In this document: positions 1 through 24,739 of the stretch, in pieces | Numbering within the stretch: the first letter of the stretch is position 1 | Layout: every line of letters starts with the position of its first letter | From: Ophioderma brevispina | Taxonomy: Eukaryota > Echinodermata > Ophiuroidea > Amphilepidida > Ophiodermatidae | Direction of reading: 5' to 3' | DNA: 64,000 bases | NCBI GenBank assembly: GCA_023653785.1 | Contig: JAMKCH010088206.1 | Location: 1-64,000 of the forward strand | The notes under the pieces: model-generated | Databases searched by the model: none | Told to the model about the DNA's origin: nothing | The model's input: only the letters and a program-made list of their open reading frames with translations | Program-made: the position numbers and the translations under genes

Positions 1-2776
1 CGAATTTGGGTTCGCTATTCATCAGCTTTCATTGTGTGGGGAAAACTGTTTTGTCTTATTTGTGGGGGACGGGCCCTTCAAATAGTGTTACCTTTCACCT
101 CAATATAGTTATTTATTTGGAAAATTATGTGTGAACTTCGAGAGGTCAGGTAAAGAATCCTCATTGACATGTCGGTGTTTTAAGATAAATATCTATCAAA
201 CCTTACAGGGGAAAAAAGTCGCCAGAGTACTTAGGAGAAAGAGATCAATTAAACTTGTGTAAAATCAATAGAAAAACAAAAGTACTTTTAAGGCATATAT
301 TGATTAGGGTATGGACAAAAAGGAAGTTGCAATGGTTTACGGTTGGACATCTTTAAGCTTGTTTCTAGCATTTTAAATCTGCACACATATCTCAAAATGC
401 AATTTTCCGACTTTATCCGCGGTTTCGTGGGAGCATGGCACAAGGTCTAAAGCGGGAGTGATGCTGCCTCTCCTGCACAAATGCAGAATATAGGATAAAC
501 AAAAAGTATGAAAACATGAAACTCGGACGCAGAACGTAAAGATAGATAAGGTGAAAGCGAATATAGATCGAAAGAAAACTAAAAAAGAAAAGATAAATTT
601 GAAATACAAAGATAGATTGTACGTCGAAGTGATCATATAGCACAGAGGTGATTGCTGGGGTCGATACTCGCTGGTCACGCAATACTCAGAGATACGCACC
701 TCAGACGTGCGCTTATTCTGTGTTTTTTGGCAGCGCTATACGCACTAAGATGTCGCAAGGGGTTCATTTTTTCAAGAAAAATAAGGATTTTCACATGAAT
801 TTCTCAAAAAGGGACCTCGGTAACCCCCATGTTTTTTATTGTTTTATTAAAAGCTGACATGAGTGCGCAACTTATATTTAAACTCATAACAAAATTATGG
901 CTAAATTTGTAGCTGTAACCAAAAAATGTCTTCGAAAAAATGATTTTTCCATAGAATTATGTAGTTAATTTGGCGAAAAATGTGGTATTCCTGTTAATGG
1001 TTTTACCTCAAAAGTGACATCGGTGACCCCCAATTTTTTTCTTTAATTTTTTCGTTAGATCGTGAAAAATTATTTGTGCGAAAGTTGAAAGGAAAATTAG
1101 GGCGGGGAAGTCAATATGACCCAAAACCCCTTAAGCAAGCATTGTATTTTGGGAGGGGAAAATGCATATCCTGCTGTTAAGAGTCGATGAGCACCTCAAA
1201 GAACTTAGCAATATGTTAACCCACCTGTGATAGGACTATAAGCCACCATAATCCCACAGTGAGTATAACAGCTGATGGCCACAATTGCTTATGATTTTTG
1301 AGCCAATCGGGAACATGGTAAGAACAGTGGTTTGGACTGAAGTTGACTAGAGCTTAAATATTGGGGAGCTGCATATTCAATTGGTTATTGAATTGAATTT
1401 GAGTAAAAAAGCAAATCAAAAATCATGTGGTGCAAACAAGGTCATAAGGCAAAGCTGCTATGTGCTGCCATATATTATATTTATCTTTCTTGCGTCAGTG
1501 GCTCTTGAAAGGGTATTCGGACTGTGGTGCTTGAAGAACCATTTAAGAGCCACTGACCAAACTTGGCAAGAAGCAAGTGAGAGTAGGAGGGTTGGGTGAG
1601 GATGGGCGATGCATGAAATGGGTGTAGGAGGGAGGTAAGGGCAGTTGCTGCGAGGTGGAGGTGACTTCCGGATATCCTCGTTGGCTGGTGACAAAACCGG
1701 ATTTAAAACTTTGGATTTATACTACCTACTGACAAAGACTTGGCAAATAGTTTGTTTGATGGAATTTCTGACAACTGGCAGTATTGCACTTACGACTTTG
1801 TTGAACTCACATGATGAAATGCTTTATAAGAGTTAGGTAGTGTCGGGGGGTTAATAAGAGTGTGAGAGCATGAAAATAAATTGGGAGTTATAAAAATCTA
1901 ACGTGGACAGTACTTCATTGATAAAATCCGGACAGATACGGTTGTAATTTGTCCAGAAATGTCAGGATTCATGGACAGATCCCAATAAGGCTTTTAAAAA
2001 TGTCTTTTCAAAGGTGTCTTAACATTCTTTTCAGCAAGTTGATTTTTTCCTTTCAAAATTTTTTCCAGCACAAAATCTGTGAAAACTTGGGTTCATTCAG
2101 TTCAAAATGTTCATTTTACTGTAAACTAAAGTAATGTGGTAAACACCGCCAAGTATTGTCCTGCCAAACGGATGTGGAAGGCGGCTATGAAATTATCAGT
2201 GTATGGATAAATATCTGGATGGATGTCACAAAATGTAACTCAAAAAGCTAATCCTCCTGGTTCCAGTCATTGTAGATCTAATACTAATTGAGTATTTCAA
2301 AAGACTTGAAGGGAATGTAGCTTTGTAAGTACAAAATAATGTGAGGTGAAATTTAGGTAATCCGGGGGCATGTGAGTAGAGGGAATCTAGCACTGTCGAA
2401 TTCTCCAGTTTCCTTGTTTGTTTTGAATAACTTTGATGGAATGCAAGATTTTTTTATTAATGTAAGAGAAACCAAAGCATTCTGCATTGTGACCTTGGTA
2501 TACAGACTCCCTTTTAGGGAGTTTTTAATTCTTCAACTTAACCAAGACTAATGTAATTATCAAAAAGGAATTCTTAAGGTTCTCTTTTTTCCCAAGAGAC
2601 TACAATTTGTATAAGTTGTGTTAGGACACGTCACTATAACCTTCCGCCCAGTTTAAAATATCACAATATAGACAAGGTATTATGCACTGAATAGTGAAGT
2701 TATTTGAAGGTTAATAAAATAGGATTCTGTTTAGAATGAGAATGATATACTAAGATTTTACAGCTCATTCTTCCTC
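1..2776. other. No gene recognised
   Basis: AT-rich DNA. A diverged direct repeat around TCGGT.ACCCCCA (near 811 and 1015) and the small hairpin at 1494-1557 are the only structures seen. No exon-like conserved frame on either strand. Confidence 0.5.
1494..1557. repeat. 13-bp-arm hairpin
   Basis: GTCAGTGGCTCTT and AAGAGCCACTGAC, 38 bp apart. No stronger interpretation. Confidence 0.6.
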
Positions 2777-2780
2777 TTAG

Positions 2781-3137
2781 AGGTCCATGGCCCGCTCGCT
2801 AATAGCCTCGTCTCCAGGGACACCAGATTTTGCCGTAAGTGTCAAAATTTTGCGGTATCTGAAGGAAAAGCTGCTATTTTTCTCTTTACCTGGGAAAATC
2901 TTGGGGCTAATAATGTTGGTGTTGTGATTTGAGTGAAAATGTGCCCTTTTGGTGGACAAAATGTTAGTTTTACACAGTATGCTATGGCGCTAACAAAGGT
3001 TTTCAGCTCCCATATCAGACCAGGTTGAAATATTGATGTAATACTCTAGATATGAGGGTATTTGGGTCAAGATCAATTCATTCAAGATCAATTCATTACA
3101 AGATCAAAATTTAGTATATGAAATCGGGCCTCCCCTT
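2781..3137. mobile_element. TTAA-type MITE, family B
   Basis: Left TTAG/AGGTCCATGGCCCGCTCGC, right GAAATCGGGCCTCCCCT/TTAA at 3138. Same family as 43239-43592. The TTAA on its right also serves as the left flank of the next repeat, so two elements share one target. Confidence 0.7.
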
Positions 3138-3141
3138 TTAA

Positions 3142-4263
3142 AGCGGCACTGACACATTTTACAAACTGAATTTCTTCAATTTGCTTACAAATGATAGTTT
3201 AGCCATTGGAAGAATAGAGATACATTTTACACATAAAAAACATACTTAAAAAACCGATAGCCCTGGACGTTAAGAAGAGGTTAAAGACATCCAGGTAATT
3301 TGACAAAACGTTCAAATAAATTAATCTCAATTATTTTAAAAAAAATGTGTATATTAATGAATACATAGACTAGTATTATGATATTAAAACCACAGAGTCA
3401 CAGACCGGTCAAACAGGGGCATGCCCTGGAACATTGCATACGGCGTAAGTTTACTTGTGTTAAACGCCATTCCGTGTGCTGAATAATGTCGCCGGCGACA
3501 TAATTATAAAAAGTTATGTTTATATCATTTGAACCACAGGCCTATATATGTATTAAATAAATTAAATTATTGATTTTGAAAAAAATCTTGTGGGCGCACT
3601 ATTTTTCAACCGTGCCAGTGTCTCTTTAAATAATGTAATGCCAGTTTCAATTCATAGTATATTTTTTAAAAATCTGTTTTTTACTCTAAAATAGCTTCTC
3701 AGGAAAGGAGAATGTAGACAGTTGATAAAGATCCATAATAGTATTTTCAACAAAATCCAATCGCCAATATGAAATTAGTAAACAAAAGGCAAAACCAGCT
3801 CGTAATTTGACATGGTTTAAAAAAAAACTGGTCTAGAAAGTGAGAAGGTGGGAACATGTACGGCGTACGTTTACTTGTGTTAAAGCCATTTCCGATTGTC
3901 TGCTCGCATTAATGTCGCCGGCGACATAATTATAATAGTTCTGTTTCCATAAGGAAGCCGATTTGAGTCATGTATTCATTTCAAAATATTGATTTTGAAA
4001 AATATTGTGGGCGCACCAATTTTTCAAACGTGCCAGTGTCGCTTTAATAATGGTATGCCAGTTTCAATTCATCATAGTATTATTTTTTAAAAATCTGGTT
4101 TTTTTAAATAGACTTATCAAGGAAATGAGTGTAGACAGTTGAGAAAGATCCCATAATGTATTTTTCAACCAAAATCCAATCGCAATTTTGAAATTAGTAA
4201 ACAAAAGGCAAAACCAGTCGGTAATTTGACATGTTTATAAAACTGGTTCAGAAGAAGTGGGCA
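3142..4263. repeat. TTAA-type repeat with approximately 410-bp tandem duplication
   Basis: Left end AGCGGCACTGACACATTTT after TTAA; inverted counterparts CGTGCCAGTGTCTCTTTAA near 3608 and CGTGCCAGTGTCGCTTTAA near 4028. Copy 1 is about 3430-3851 and copy 2 about 3852-4263, clearly homologous (ATGTCGCCGGCGACATAAT and AGTAAACAAAAGGCAAAACC in both) but diverged by small indels. A related left end is at 58161. Confidence 0.65.
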
Positions 4264-6157
4264 CTGTACGATTGGTTGCATGGATTGCAAGCATTTGCTA
4301 TGGTGAACTACTTCCACTCAAGCATGCTACAACAAGCAAGCTGGTAATTCCAATTATCAGTGGCTATACATTTAGGAACAGTTGCATATTCAATACATAC
4401 GGTACTTAGGAGAATAGGATTCAATTTCCAAATATGAGGCAAACTGAAAATGTTCAAAAGTGAAATATTTATGTATCACAATTACTAGGTCAAAGTTGCT
4501 CTCTATGTAGCTCATATAGCACCTTGCCAGTGAATTTATACATATGAGTACGTGGATGAGCGTAAGTGTGTGGCCTAAAGGTTCGTAGCATTTGATGACT
4601 GCACTGCTGCGGACCTCACTTACTTGGATATCCGGAGTGGATAGCACTATAGTTTCTGGGTTACTGTCGGCACAGACAACGTCGGTTTCTCCCAATGTAT
4701 GGAAAGCTGATTTATGTACCAAAATGGAATGATGAAATGCCCGGTGTTTCTATATTTCATTTCGCTACTTGTATTGTGTATTCAACATTTTAAGACTTGG
4801 GGCAATATTCTTTGTGCAGTGTTTTGTGGTATTCCTTTATAACAGTATATCCAGTCTACAGCCATCACACGTAATGCATTTTGACATGATTGCTCAACCC
4901 TTAAAAAACGGCACAGAATAAGTGTCGAAAACAATTAGAGAACACAGCAGAGCATAGAGCTTGCAGCCGAACATATGACATTCAAGTAGGCAGGAGAGGT
5001 TATATAGAAGATTGGCGTCCGTGTATTATTCATAACAACAGGTGAATTGATATCAAACAGGGGCCAATCTACCCATTTTGTTATCGGAAAATAATCTAGG
5101 TTTAAGAAATAAATAACTTAGTTTTGGGTGGTGTTAATGAAGACTTTGTTCAGTGGATTATTTTTTGGGAGATTTGTTATCGTGACATGTTGTATTCTTA
5201 GTCTTCAACTCAGCTGCCTTGCAGGATAGTTAAATTTCAAAATAGCTGCATTTTACAGTATTCTTACGGACTTTTCCTCAGTGGTTAGAGAGTCAATTTG
5301 CTGTCTACTGAAGATGTGAAACACAGTCAAGCTTGAATATCAGAACAATGACAAAGGGAGCGGTTGCAATTTGTAGGTAGGAAGGGTACACCACAGTTTG
5401 TAGTGGCATCTTAATATCTCAATCTTTCCCAGATTTAGGCACCTCTACCCTACACTAGTAGATGACAAACCAACAATCCTGGCAACAGAGGTAGAAGAAT
5501 AAGAGCTATACAGCGAGAAAAAAGGATGAGAGAAGAGGGAAAAAAGAGATATTGTAATGTGGCTCTAGCATTTAGGATTAGTGGGGAAACCCATACAAAG
5601 ATACGTTGGCAATTTAGGTACATCCCCCATATCTCAGATGTGCTTGTATTTTTCTTGCAGTATTGTCAAATTACAAGAACTTTATTCAATGTTTTAACTT
5701 TCTCACAATGTAATGCATGTACAGCCATTTACATTTTGTTGTCTATTTATTAAATACATTTTAAAATTGGCATACAGTGGAATTTGTTTACTTCAATGCA
5801 ACATGCGAATTGCTCTAATTTATAAGGGAAGTATGACATTTTATGATAATCTGTTAAAATAATAAGTAGTCGCCAAACAAAAAAATTGAGTGGAAGTATG
5901 AAGTAAACAAATAGGCTACACCAGGCAAACTGGTGTTGTCGTAAGGTTAAGTCAATATCCTAAGGGTTTGTTTACACTGTACATACGTAAGTAGTGTGTG
6001 TACTACTTTCACCTTGCCATTGAACATGGGGGGATTTGCTCAAATGCAATGTTTCACTAGTGTTGTATTTTAGTTTTAATGAAACACATAGGCCGAGTTA
6101 GTTGTCAATTAGACATGTGTTCATATGGTTATTCAGTTAATAACATGAACATAGTAC
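4264..6157. other. No gene recognised
   Basis: The longest frame (minus, 4722-4390) has no recognisable domain, low coding character and no splice context, so it is treated as chance. Confidence 0.5.
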
Positions 6158-6489
6158 ATTAAAGGTGCTGTTCTTATTTTTGTGTATCATGTTCTCTACT
6201 TGATATGAGAGCTGACCTTGTACACACTGACCATAAAGTACCGTGGGAAACAAACTTGCAGTTTTGGTGCTAGATGCGATATGCATAGTGCAACGCCCAT
6301 ATTCACTATGTGATAATTATTGAGGTAACCACTAAAAATGGTAGTTTTTTATCTGTATCTGAGAAAGAAAAGCTGAAATTTCAGGACAACAATGAGAAAA
6401 ATACGGCTTTTCACCTGATATCAAAATTGATATATTCCCGGGTATATCAAGGGGGGTCCCAAAAGTGATCAGAAACACGCACCTTTAAT
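6158..6489. repeat. Probable decayed TTAA-type MITE
   Basis: Left TTAAAGGTGCTGTTC and right CACGCACCTTTAATG are inverted, and the interior has AGTACCGTGGGAAACAAAC, similar to the middle of family A. Confidence 0.5.
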
Positions 6490-7891
6490 GCAATCACAGA
6501 CAGGGGGGTTTAGTGGTTGAATGGGATAGAGTACCACTGATTTCAGTTTACTGTGTAGCGCAGGTAGAATTCATAGGTGTGCAGTGTGTTTCAAACCCAC
6601 CCTTTATATAAAAACACCCTTTATATGTGAAGTCATAACCCACCCTAAGCCTTTTTTGCTTTGGAAAGGGAAATGACGAACCCGATCCGTATGTACCGAC
6701 ATCTAATTCTGATTAACCATTAAAAATGGAAAGTCCATGCTGCATAATATGTAGGGCACATTAGTCTATACCAAATATACAATAATCATGATCTCCATGT
6801 AGGTTTTTCTTAGATTTTGGGAAACTTTTCAGAGGCTTGGGTGGCCATGCCTAGACTCAGTCCCTTATCAAACCCTAACTCTGCAGGCTGTATATTGTGA
6901 GCACTTACCTCAGATCACAATATACCACAAACTATTCATCCTACTTGCACTTCCATAGACCACAAACTACCACAAATTTGATTGTGGTATATTGTGGTGT
7001 ATGTTAGTAGTTGGATAAATAATAACTATACCAAATTGGAGTAACTTAACATATGGCTACAATATACCACAGAATAAAACCACAAAGAGCTGCACCATAG
7101 GCCACAATGTACAGGGTTGCCAAGAGAGTTGCGGCTGGCTAGGGAGCCTTGGTGTTATAGGCTTACATGTACATGGGCGCGGGTCGGGGGCGGGATGTAC
7201 GTGAATGTACACACTTTATATGTCACTGATAAGATTCACAACCACAAACTACCACAAATATTGCAGGTCTGTAACTCTCATATACCACATAACCAATATT
7301 ACCTGTGGGCTTTTTGTGTGTGTAGAGCCTTGTTAGGGTAATGACATGCCCACCATAGGAATAGCATACTGATACAGTAACTTCTTCAGAAGTGAGTCTA
7401 AGTTTGAAAAACAAAAAATCAAAGTTGCTCTATCAGCCTGCAGTTGGGGGGATACGATCAATTTGACTATTTCTTACCAGAATGCAATCGGTTTAATTGG
7501 AAATTCAATAATATACATTTAACAGCACAAATATGCCAAGAAACATCAAAAAATGTTACCGACTTCGGCACCTTGACAAAGCGAATTCGCACCCGGAAGT
7601 ATAATAATCGCTCTATCTTTGCTACCAAAAAACACAAATTAAATTTAGTAAAGGCACCATTACACTGAACCAAACCACCATTATAATGAAACACACGCTA
7701 AAATGTTGCATTTTTCTAAGAAAGTCTATAGAGCTACGGTAATCGTGATACCAGTCGGCATCTACGTGGTCGTCTTGTTACGGCGGCCATGTTGGAAACG
7801 ATTGCCCACTGAAAGCTGGGAATTATTTCACACCGTCGATTGAAATTGCGGGAAATCTCAAGCGTGCTGGTATTCAAAAATCACATCTAAT
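6490..7891. other. No gene; ACCACAAA-rich repeat
   Basis: Between about 6910 and 7290 the motif AATATACCACAAACTA and its complement TGTGGTATATTGTGG recur several times in both orientations, indicating a fold-back repeat with unclear ends. Confidence 0.45.
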
Positions 7892-7982
7892 TGTCCCCGC
7901 CGAACGAGTTCGGGAAGGGGACCTAAAAATGGTCCGTCCGTATGGTCAGTAGTATGTCAGTATGTAGGTTCCGTAGTTGTCC

Positions 7983-8043
7983 GTATGTATGTATGTATGT
8001 ATGGATGTCTGTATGTATGTATGTTGTTGCTGATGTATGTATG
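7983..8043 (+). repeat. TATG microsatellite
   Basis: Imperfect (TATG)n with interruptions such as GGATGTC. Confidence 0.75.
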
Positions 8044-8287
8044 TGATAAAAAATGTTAACCCTGAAACATTTGGTCATATCTTTTTTTCTGGATGAGTAG
8101 AGTAGCCAAACTTGGTATATTTAGGTGGGGAAACCCCCTACTACTGTCATTCATACCACCCAGGGTCCTCCCTGGGTTGTGGGGTGGGGAAAAGTAAAAA
8201 AGGAAAAAAGCGTCCACTTACACAGGAAATGTCAACATGTTGAGACAATATTGTGTACATTATCTGGAGTTCCATGAGGGATACGAT

Positions 8288-8533
8288 GATGTAACTTGGT
8301 GGAAAGAAGCGGGGTGATGAGTTCTCGACCTTATTAGATTTTGGGTGTAAAATATGCTAGTTAAATATCTAATTTGCATAATTTATTAAAATTTTCCCGC
8401 AAAGCTTGTTTACAAGTTTTCTAGAGTTCCGTAAGGCGTATAATGATGTAACTTGGTGGAAGGAAGTGGGCTGAGAAGTTCTCGTCCTGATTAGATTTTA
8501 GGCGTATTTCGGGCAAATTAAATATGCAAATGA
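8288..8533 (+). repeat. 246-bp direct repeat, copy 1
   Basis: Nearly identical to 8680-8925 (same GATGTAACTTGGTGG start and CAAATTAAATATGCAAATGA end). Each copy itself has two related halves with GATGTAACTTGGTGG and GAAGTTCTCGTCCTGATTAG-like motifs. An A24 run follows copy 1. Confidence 0.8.
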
Positions 8534-8679
8534 AAAAAAAAAAAAAAAAAAAAAAAAGCGCACCGATTTAGCTAAATTTTGATACCAAAATTATGGGGTG
8601 TTTCCGAGCTACTTTTCGAGCTACGTCCAAATATATTATATAGTCAATACATAGCAAAATATTTAGAGGTCTGCTACCT

Positions 8680-8925
8680 GATGTAACTTGGTGGAAAGAA
8701 GCGGGTTGATGAGTTCTCGACCTTATTAGATTTTGGGTGTAAAATATGCTAGTTAAATATCTAATTTGCATAATTTATGAAAATTTTCCCTCAAACCTTG
8801 TGTACAAGTTTTCTAGAGTTCCGTAAGGCGTATAATGATGTAACTTGGTGGTAGGAAGTGGGCTGAGAAGTTCTCGTCCTGATTAGATTTTAGGCGTATT
8901 TCGGGCAAATTAAATATGCAAATGA
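8680..8925 (+). repeat. 246-bp direct repeat, copy 2
   Basis: Second copy of 8288-8533, 392 bp downstream, only a few substitutions apart. Confidence 0.8.
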
Positions 8926-9377
8926 GCTAATTGATATGCAAATATCAACGTCAATGCTAGGTGGATGGGGGAAAAGTATACCACAACAAAGGTATTAACA
9001 TATATGTAGTACCCATGTTTTCATTGAAAGGTATTCTTTTTAGTTTTGGTTGTTACACTTGGTCAGTCTTTTGGGTTGCCAGCCTGTTTACATTTCTTGG
9101 AAAATGTGAAATATACGGTGTTTTGCCCCTTTCTAGACCTCGTTTGGGTCCCCAATTTAAAATGTGGTCACATGATTTTTTCAAAAATAGTGTTGCCAAA
9201 TTGAATTTTTACTAAATTTAGTGAATTTTCAGGGATTTTTGCATGCTGAATTTTAAGATTTCTTGAGTCATTTCACCAAAAGGTAACAATTTTTTTCGAG
9301 CTAGTGGTGGCCAAAATTAAGAGTGGACCTGTGCTATTTTAGTCATCACTTAGTGATCGCGATATACGGCGGGGACA

Positions 9378-11046
9378 TATTTTACGCAACACGTAAATAC
9401 GAGTTCGCCTTGTTTAGTATTATCTTGAGAAAAATATGCAAAGTAATTATACAATCACTACAAAAAATATTATTTTTCTTCATTTGATAATTGACATGAC
9501 GGAGTGTATAGTACAGATTTACAGTTACAAAAAATACGCACAACTGTTCCTAGTTCGCAAAGAAATACGGAAAAAAATGAGCGGAAGTCGGCTGATTTCA
9601 TTGGTTTCAGAGCTTTTCAGCTAGGTACAGATGCGAATTACACGCTTCTTATTTTTTTGCACGCTTTTTAAGAATACACGCATTTTAGTTTCAACTCTCC
9701 CAAACCCACGCTTTTTGAGGATTTGGTGATTTTTCAAACCCACGCTTTCTAAAGCGTCCGATGCACACTATGGAATTTATTGCTCACTGTGCATTTTAAC
9801 AGTATATTTCAAAAAATCTATGATAAACATTTGTGACAAATATCTTGTACCTACCTACTTGTAGCCTGTACTTTTGAATTACCACAAATTCTGTAAATAT
9901 TGAGACCTCTTTGGGGAATTTTATGAAATAATGTGAAATAAAGGAAAGGTAAACAAACATTGTGGACAGTCTGTAGGCCAGTTGTGACTGGCTGTGTGGC
10001 GGACTAGGGGAGAAGTGATGCAATATGTCTCACTAGGCAATGCAAATGTGTTTGTACTCACAAAACTAGGATTTTTATGCCTTAAAGGCTTTGCCAAGGC
10101 AAAATTATGTGATAAAAAAATCAATATTTCCATTGGCTATGTTGTGTTCATGTAGGGCAAAGTACCATGGCAGTTCAATGCAGTAGACATGAGTTTATCA
10201 ACACAACAACACCGTTAAACATGATCACCTTGCTTGGTAAATAATCATCATATTTTGATTTCACACTGACAAGACAGATTTATAGTAGATTTCAAATTAA
10301 GTGAGAGTTCTTGCATATTTCCATGGGGGGTAGATAATTGATATGAGGGTTCAGTCCGTGGCCATGTGGAGATGGGCCTTCGTTGCCATTACAAAACACA
10401 TTGTGGCCATGGTACAAAGTTACTGCACTGATTGGGCTTACCCACCACACCATAGAATCGATCAGTTACCATGTATTCTTAGGCCATGGAAAAAATAAAG
10501 TTGATTTCAGAAACACATGAATTGCCTGAAAGTAGATTTGACAAATGTGGCGATGCAGTCAGCCATTTTGGCCTAAAAAAAGAATATGTGTAGCAGCAGG
10601 ATGCAAAAAGTGGACAAAATGTACAAAAAAAAAACCCAAAAATGCCGCATAGGTTTATGCGCAAAGTTTCTGAAGAATTGTTTTTTTTTTGTTGCCTTAA
10701 TGCCAGAGTAGTGTTATTTTGTGCAATAATATTATAAGGAATATATTCACGGGGATACACAACAGGTGACAGTTGGCAATATTGTAGAGAAAAAAAACAA
10801 AGGATGAATGTGTGGATGTTGTATTTCTGGGTAATAGAGCCTTGGTGCGAGATTGAATGTAATGGTCCAAGAGGAAAATTTACTTTCTCGAGTCAGCCCA
10901 GAAAACAGCAATGATCATATATAAATCATTTGACCATGGGTTAGCACGGTTAACCAATGATTGAAGGATGTCAAAGTTCTCTTTAGGAATACAAGGTCAA
11001 TGGAACTTGATTTCAGTGTTCTGACAAGGATTATTTAGGATTAACA
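9378..11046. other. No gene recognised
   Basis: AT-rich DNA without a convincing exon or bounded repeat. Confidence 0.45.
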
Positions 11047-11470
11047 CCAGGGGGCCACTCACATATGAAATGGATGTGGGTGCAACTCTGGTGCTTTCAA
11101 ATTAAGGGCATTCGGTGACAGAGGACTCCAAAAATAGGGGTCTTTGAGCGAGAGACGGCCATATTGCCCCAAAATAGCCCTGAGTTTTTGAAATGACAAA
11201 TTTACAAAATTTTCCAAAAAATGGGATCTTTGGGTGAGATTTTATTCAAAATTTTCTAGAAATAGTGGTCTTTGGGTAAAAATTTTCAAAATTTCCCCCA
11301 AATTGGGGTCTTAGGGTGACAGTGGTAAAATTTTCAAGAAAATGGGGTCTTTGATGAAATTTTTAAAAATTATCCATGGTCTTTGGCTGACAACGATGCT
11401 GAAAATTGGGGGTCTTTAACAGCCTCACATATGTGTCACTTCCAAAATGGGAGTGCCCCCCCTTCCCAGG
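11047..11470. mobile_element. Repeat element with GGGTCTTTGGG internal tandem repeats
   Basis: Left AGGGGGCCACTCACATATG; right CACATATGTGTCACTTCC then GGGAGTGCCCCCCC, partly inverted. Between them is a degenerate 50-60 bp tandem array around TGGGGTCTTTGGGTGA and AAATTTTCAAAATTT. No ORF. Confidence 0.55.
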
Positions 11471-12977
11471 GGTTAACAGTTATTAATAACTTTATTGTGT
11501 GATTGATGAAGTAAATTTCATTGGATTCTTGTAAAAAGGACAGACTATTTATTCTCACCGTCTCACTGCACAATGTTTGCTGCAGTGTGACCTGCCATTA
11601 TGTGACCCATTGCGCTAACTGTGCATTCTGGTAGAATAACTCTCCCCCCCCCCTAAAAAAAAACCTGAAGGAGTCCACTGCACCTCAAATTTTCTTACAG
11701 TATATAAAATCTTATACTTTGTAGACCCTGACCACAACAGCTGACAGTACATATGTACACAGTACATGCACAGGTGGTGCATGTACAGGTGGTTTGGTCT
11801 TAAGAGTTTCCGATTGTGCTTTCATCATCTTGGAATATTTTCAAATGGCGTTCGGCAATATCCCTATTTTTGAATAGAGATGTGGTGGGTAAACCCCGCA
11901 TGACCCACAGCATTTTGCTGTATTTTTGTTAATTTTTATGCATCCCAGAAAGTGATTTTATTTACCCAGACAATATTTGGCCACAGTAATTAAATGCTCT
12001 GTAAGCACTATAATTGTAATATAACTCTTGTGGTCTCAAACTCGCCATGAATGCATAGATCAGATTGAAGCTATTTATGTTATTAGTATTAAACAATAAC
12101 CGGTGGATTACATACTGAGTTGACATCAGGAATTTAATGTTTTATGCTGGTAAATTACACGATAGATGATTCAATGAATTGATCTGGACTAAGTGAAAAA
12201 CTTGAATCTGCACTGAAATTCAAGAAACATTGTCATCAGACTAGATCTGTTGCATCCACTTCAAGTGCACACCCCCACACACAAATGGTGATGTACAGTG
12301 AATACGCACCAAGACTACATTCAACTTTTCTTGTAATTTACTTTTATGAACAAGATTTTCTCCCTCTTGATCTTGTAATGAGGAATTTTGGGGTCAATTT
12401 TGCAGCTAAATTATTGCATGTTTCACTCGGGTTCTGTATCATTGATGAAAAAAATGAACAGCATAAGACGGTGAAATCAGCTAGCTTAAAAAGAGGGTCA
12501 TTTTATCTCACTTCAATACCCTTATAGAAATTAACCTAGTGAAAATAAGTTTGTTATAACTGTCAAGAGGCAGCTGCATTCAGATGTATGTTGCTTGTTT
12601 ACAGGGAAGAAGTTGGTTATGTCAAGCATGTGTTAGAGAATTGTATCTTGAAACACTGGTCATGGGTGTGCAAGAGGTTATGGTTAGAGTTTAGAGTACC
12701 CAAGGAAGTCCTTGCAGACACAAAAAGTTTTGGACTCCTCAGATTTTCAAACCTAGTGTAAACCATGCACAGGTGATTTCCTTTTGTAAAATCTCAGTAT
12801 AACATTGACTCAAGACTGGCATGTGTGGACAAGAATCCATGGCTGGAGAAATGTATCTGCTATTCTTTTTGCCACCTAAATAAATTTGCTCCCAAGAATC
12901 GCTGATGTCTGATGTTCTTTACAAATTTGTGTAGCATGGAATGTTGACCCGATGTCTTGCGTATGCTTTTCACACAG

Positions 12978-24739
<11,762 letters not shown>

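Larger units (their letters stand above)
7892..9377. mobile_element. Non-autonomous DNA element, TGTCCCCGCCG ends
   Basis: 1.49-kb unit bounded by TGTCCCCGCCG and its exact complement CGGCGGGGACA. The interior has a GTCCGTCCGTATGG block, a TATG microsatellite, and a 246-bp direct duplication (8288-8533 and 8680-8925). No transposase reading frame. A related end, GAACGAGTTCAGCTGGGGAC, is near 22557. Confidence 0.6.

Noticed and set aside
7983..8043. CRISPR-like regular repeats
   Set aside because: Simple TATG microsatellite in a eukaryotic repeat, no spacers.
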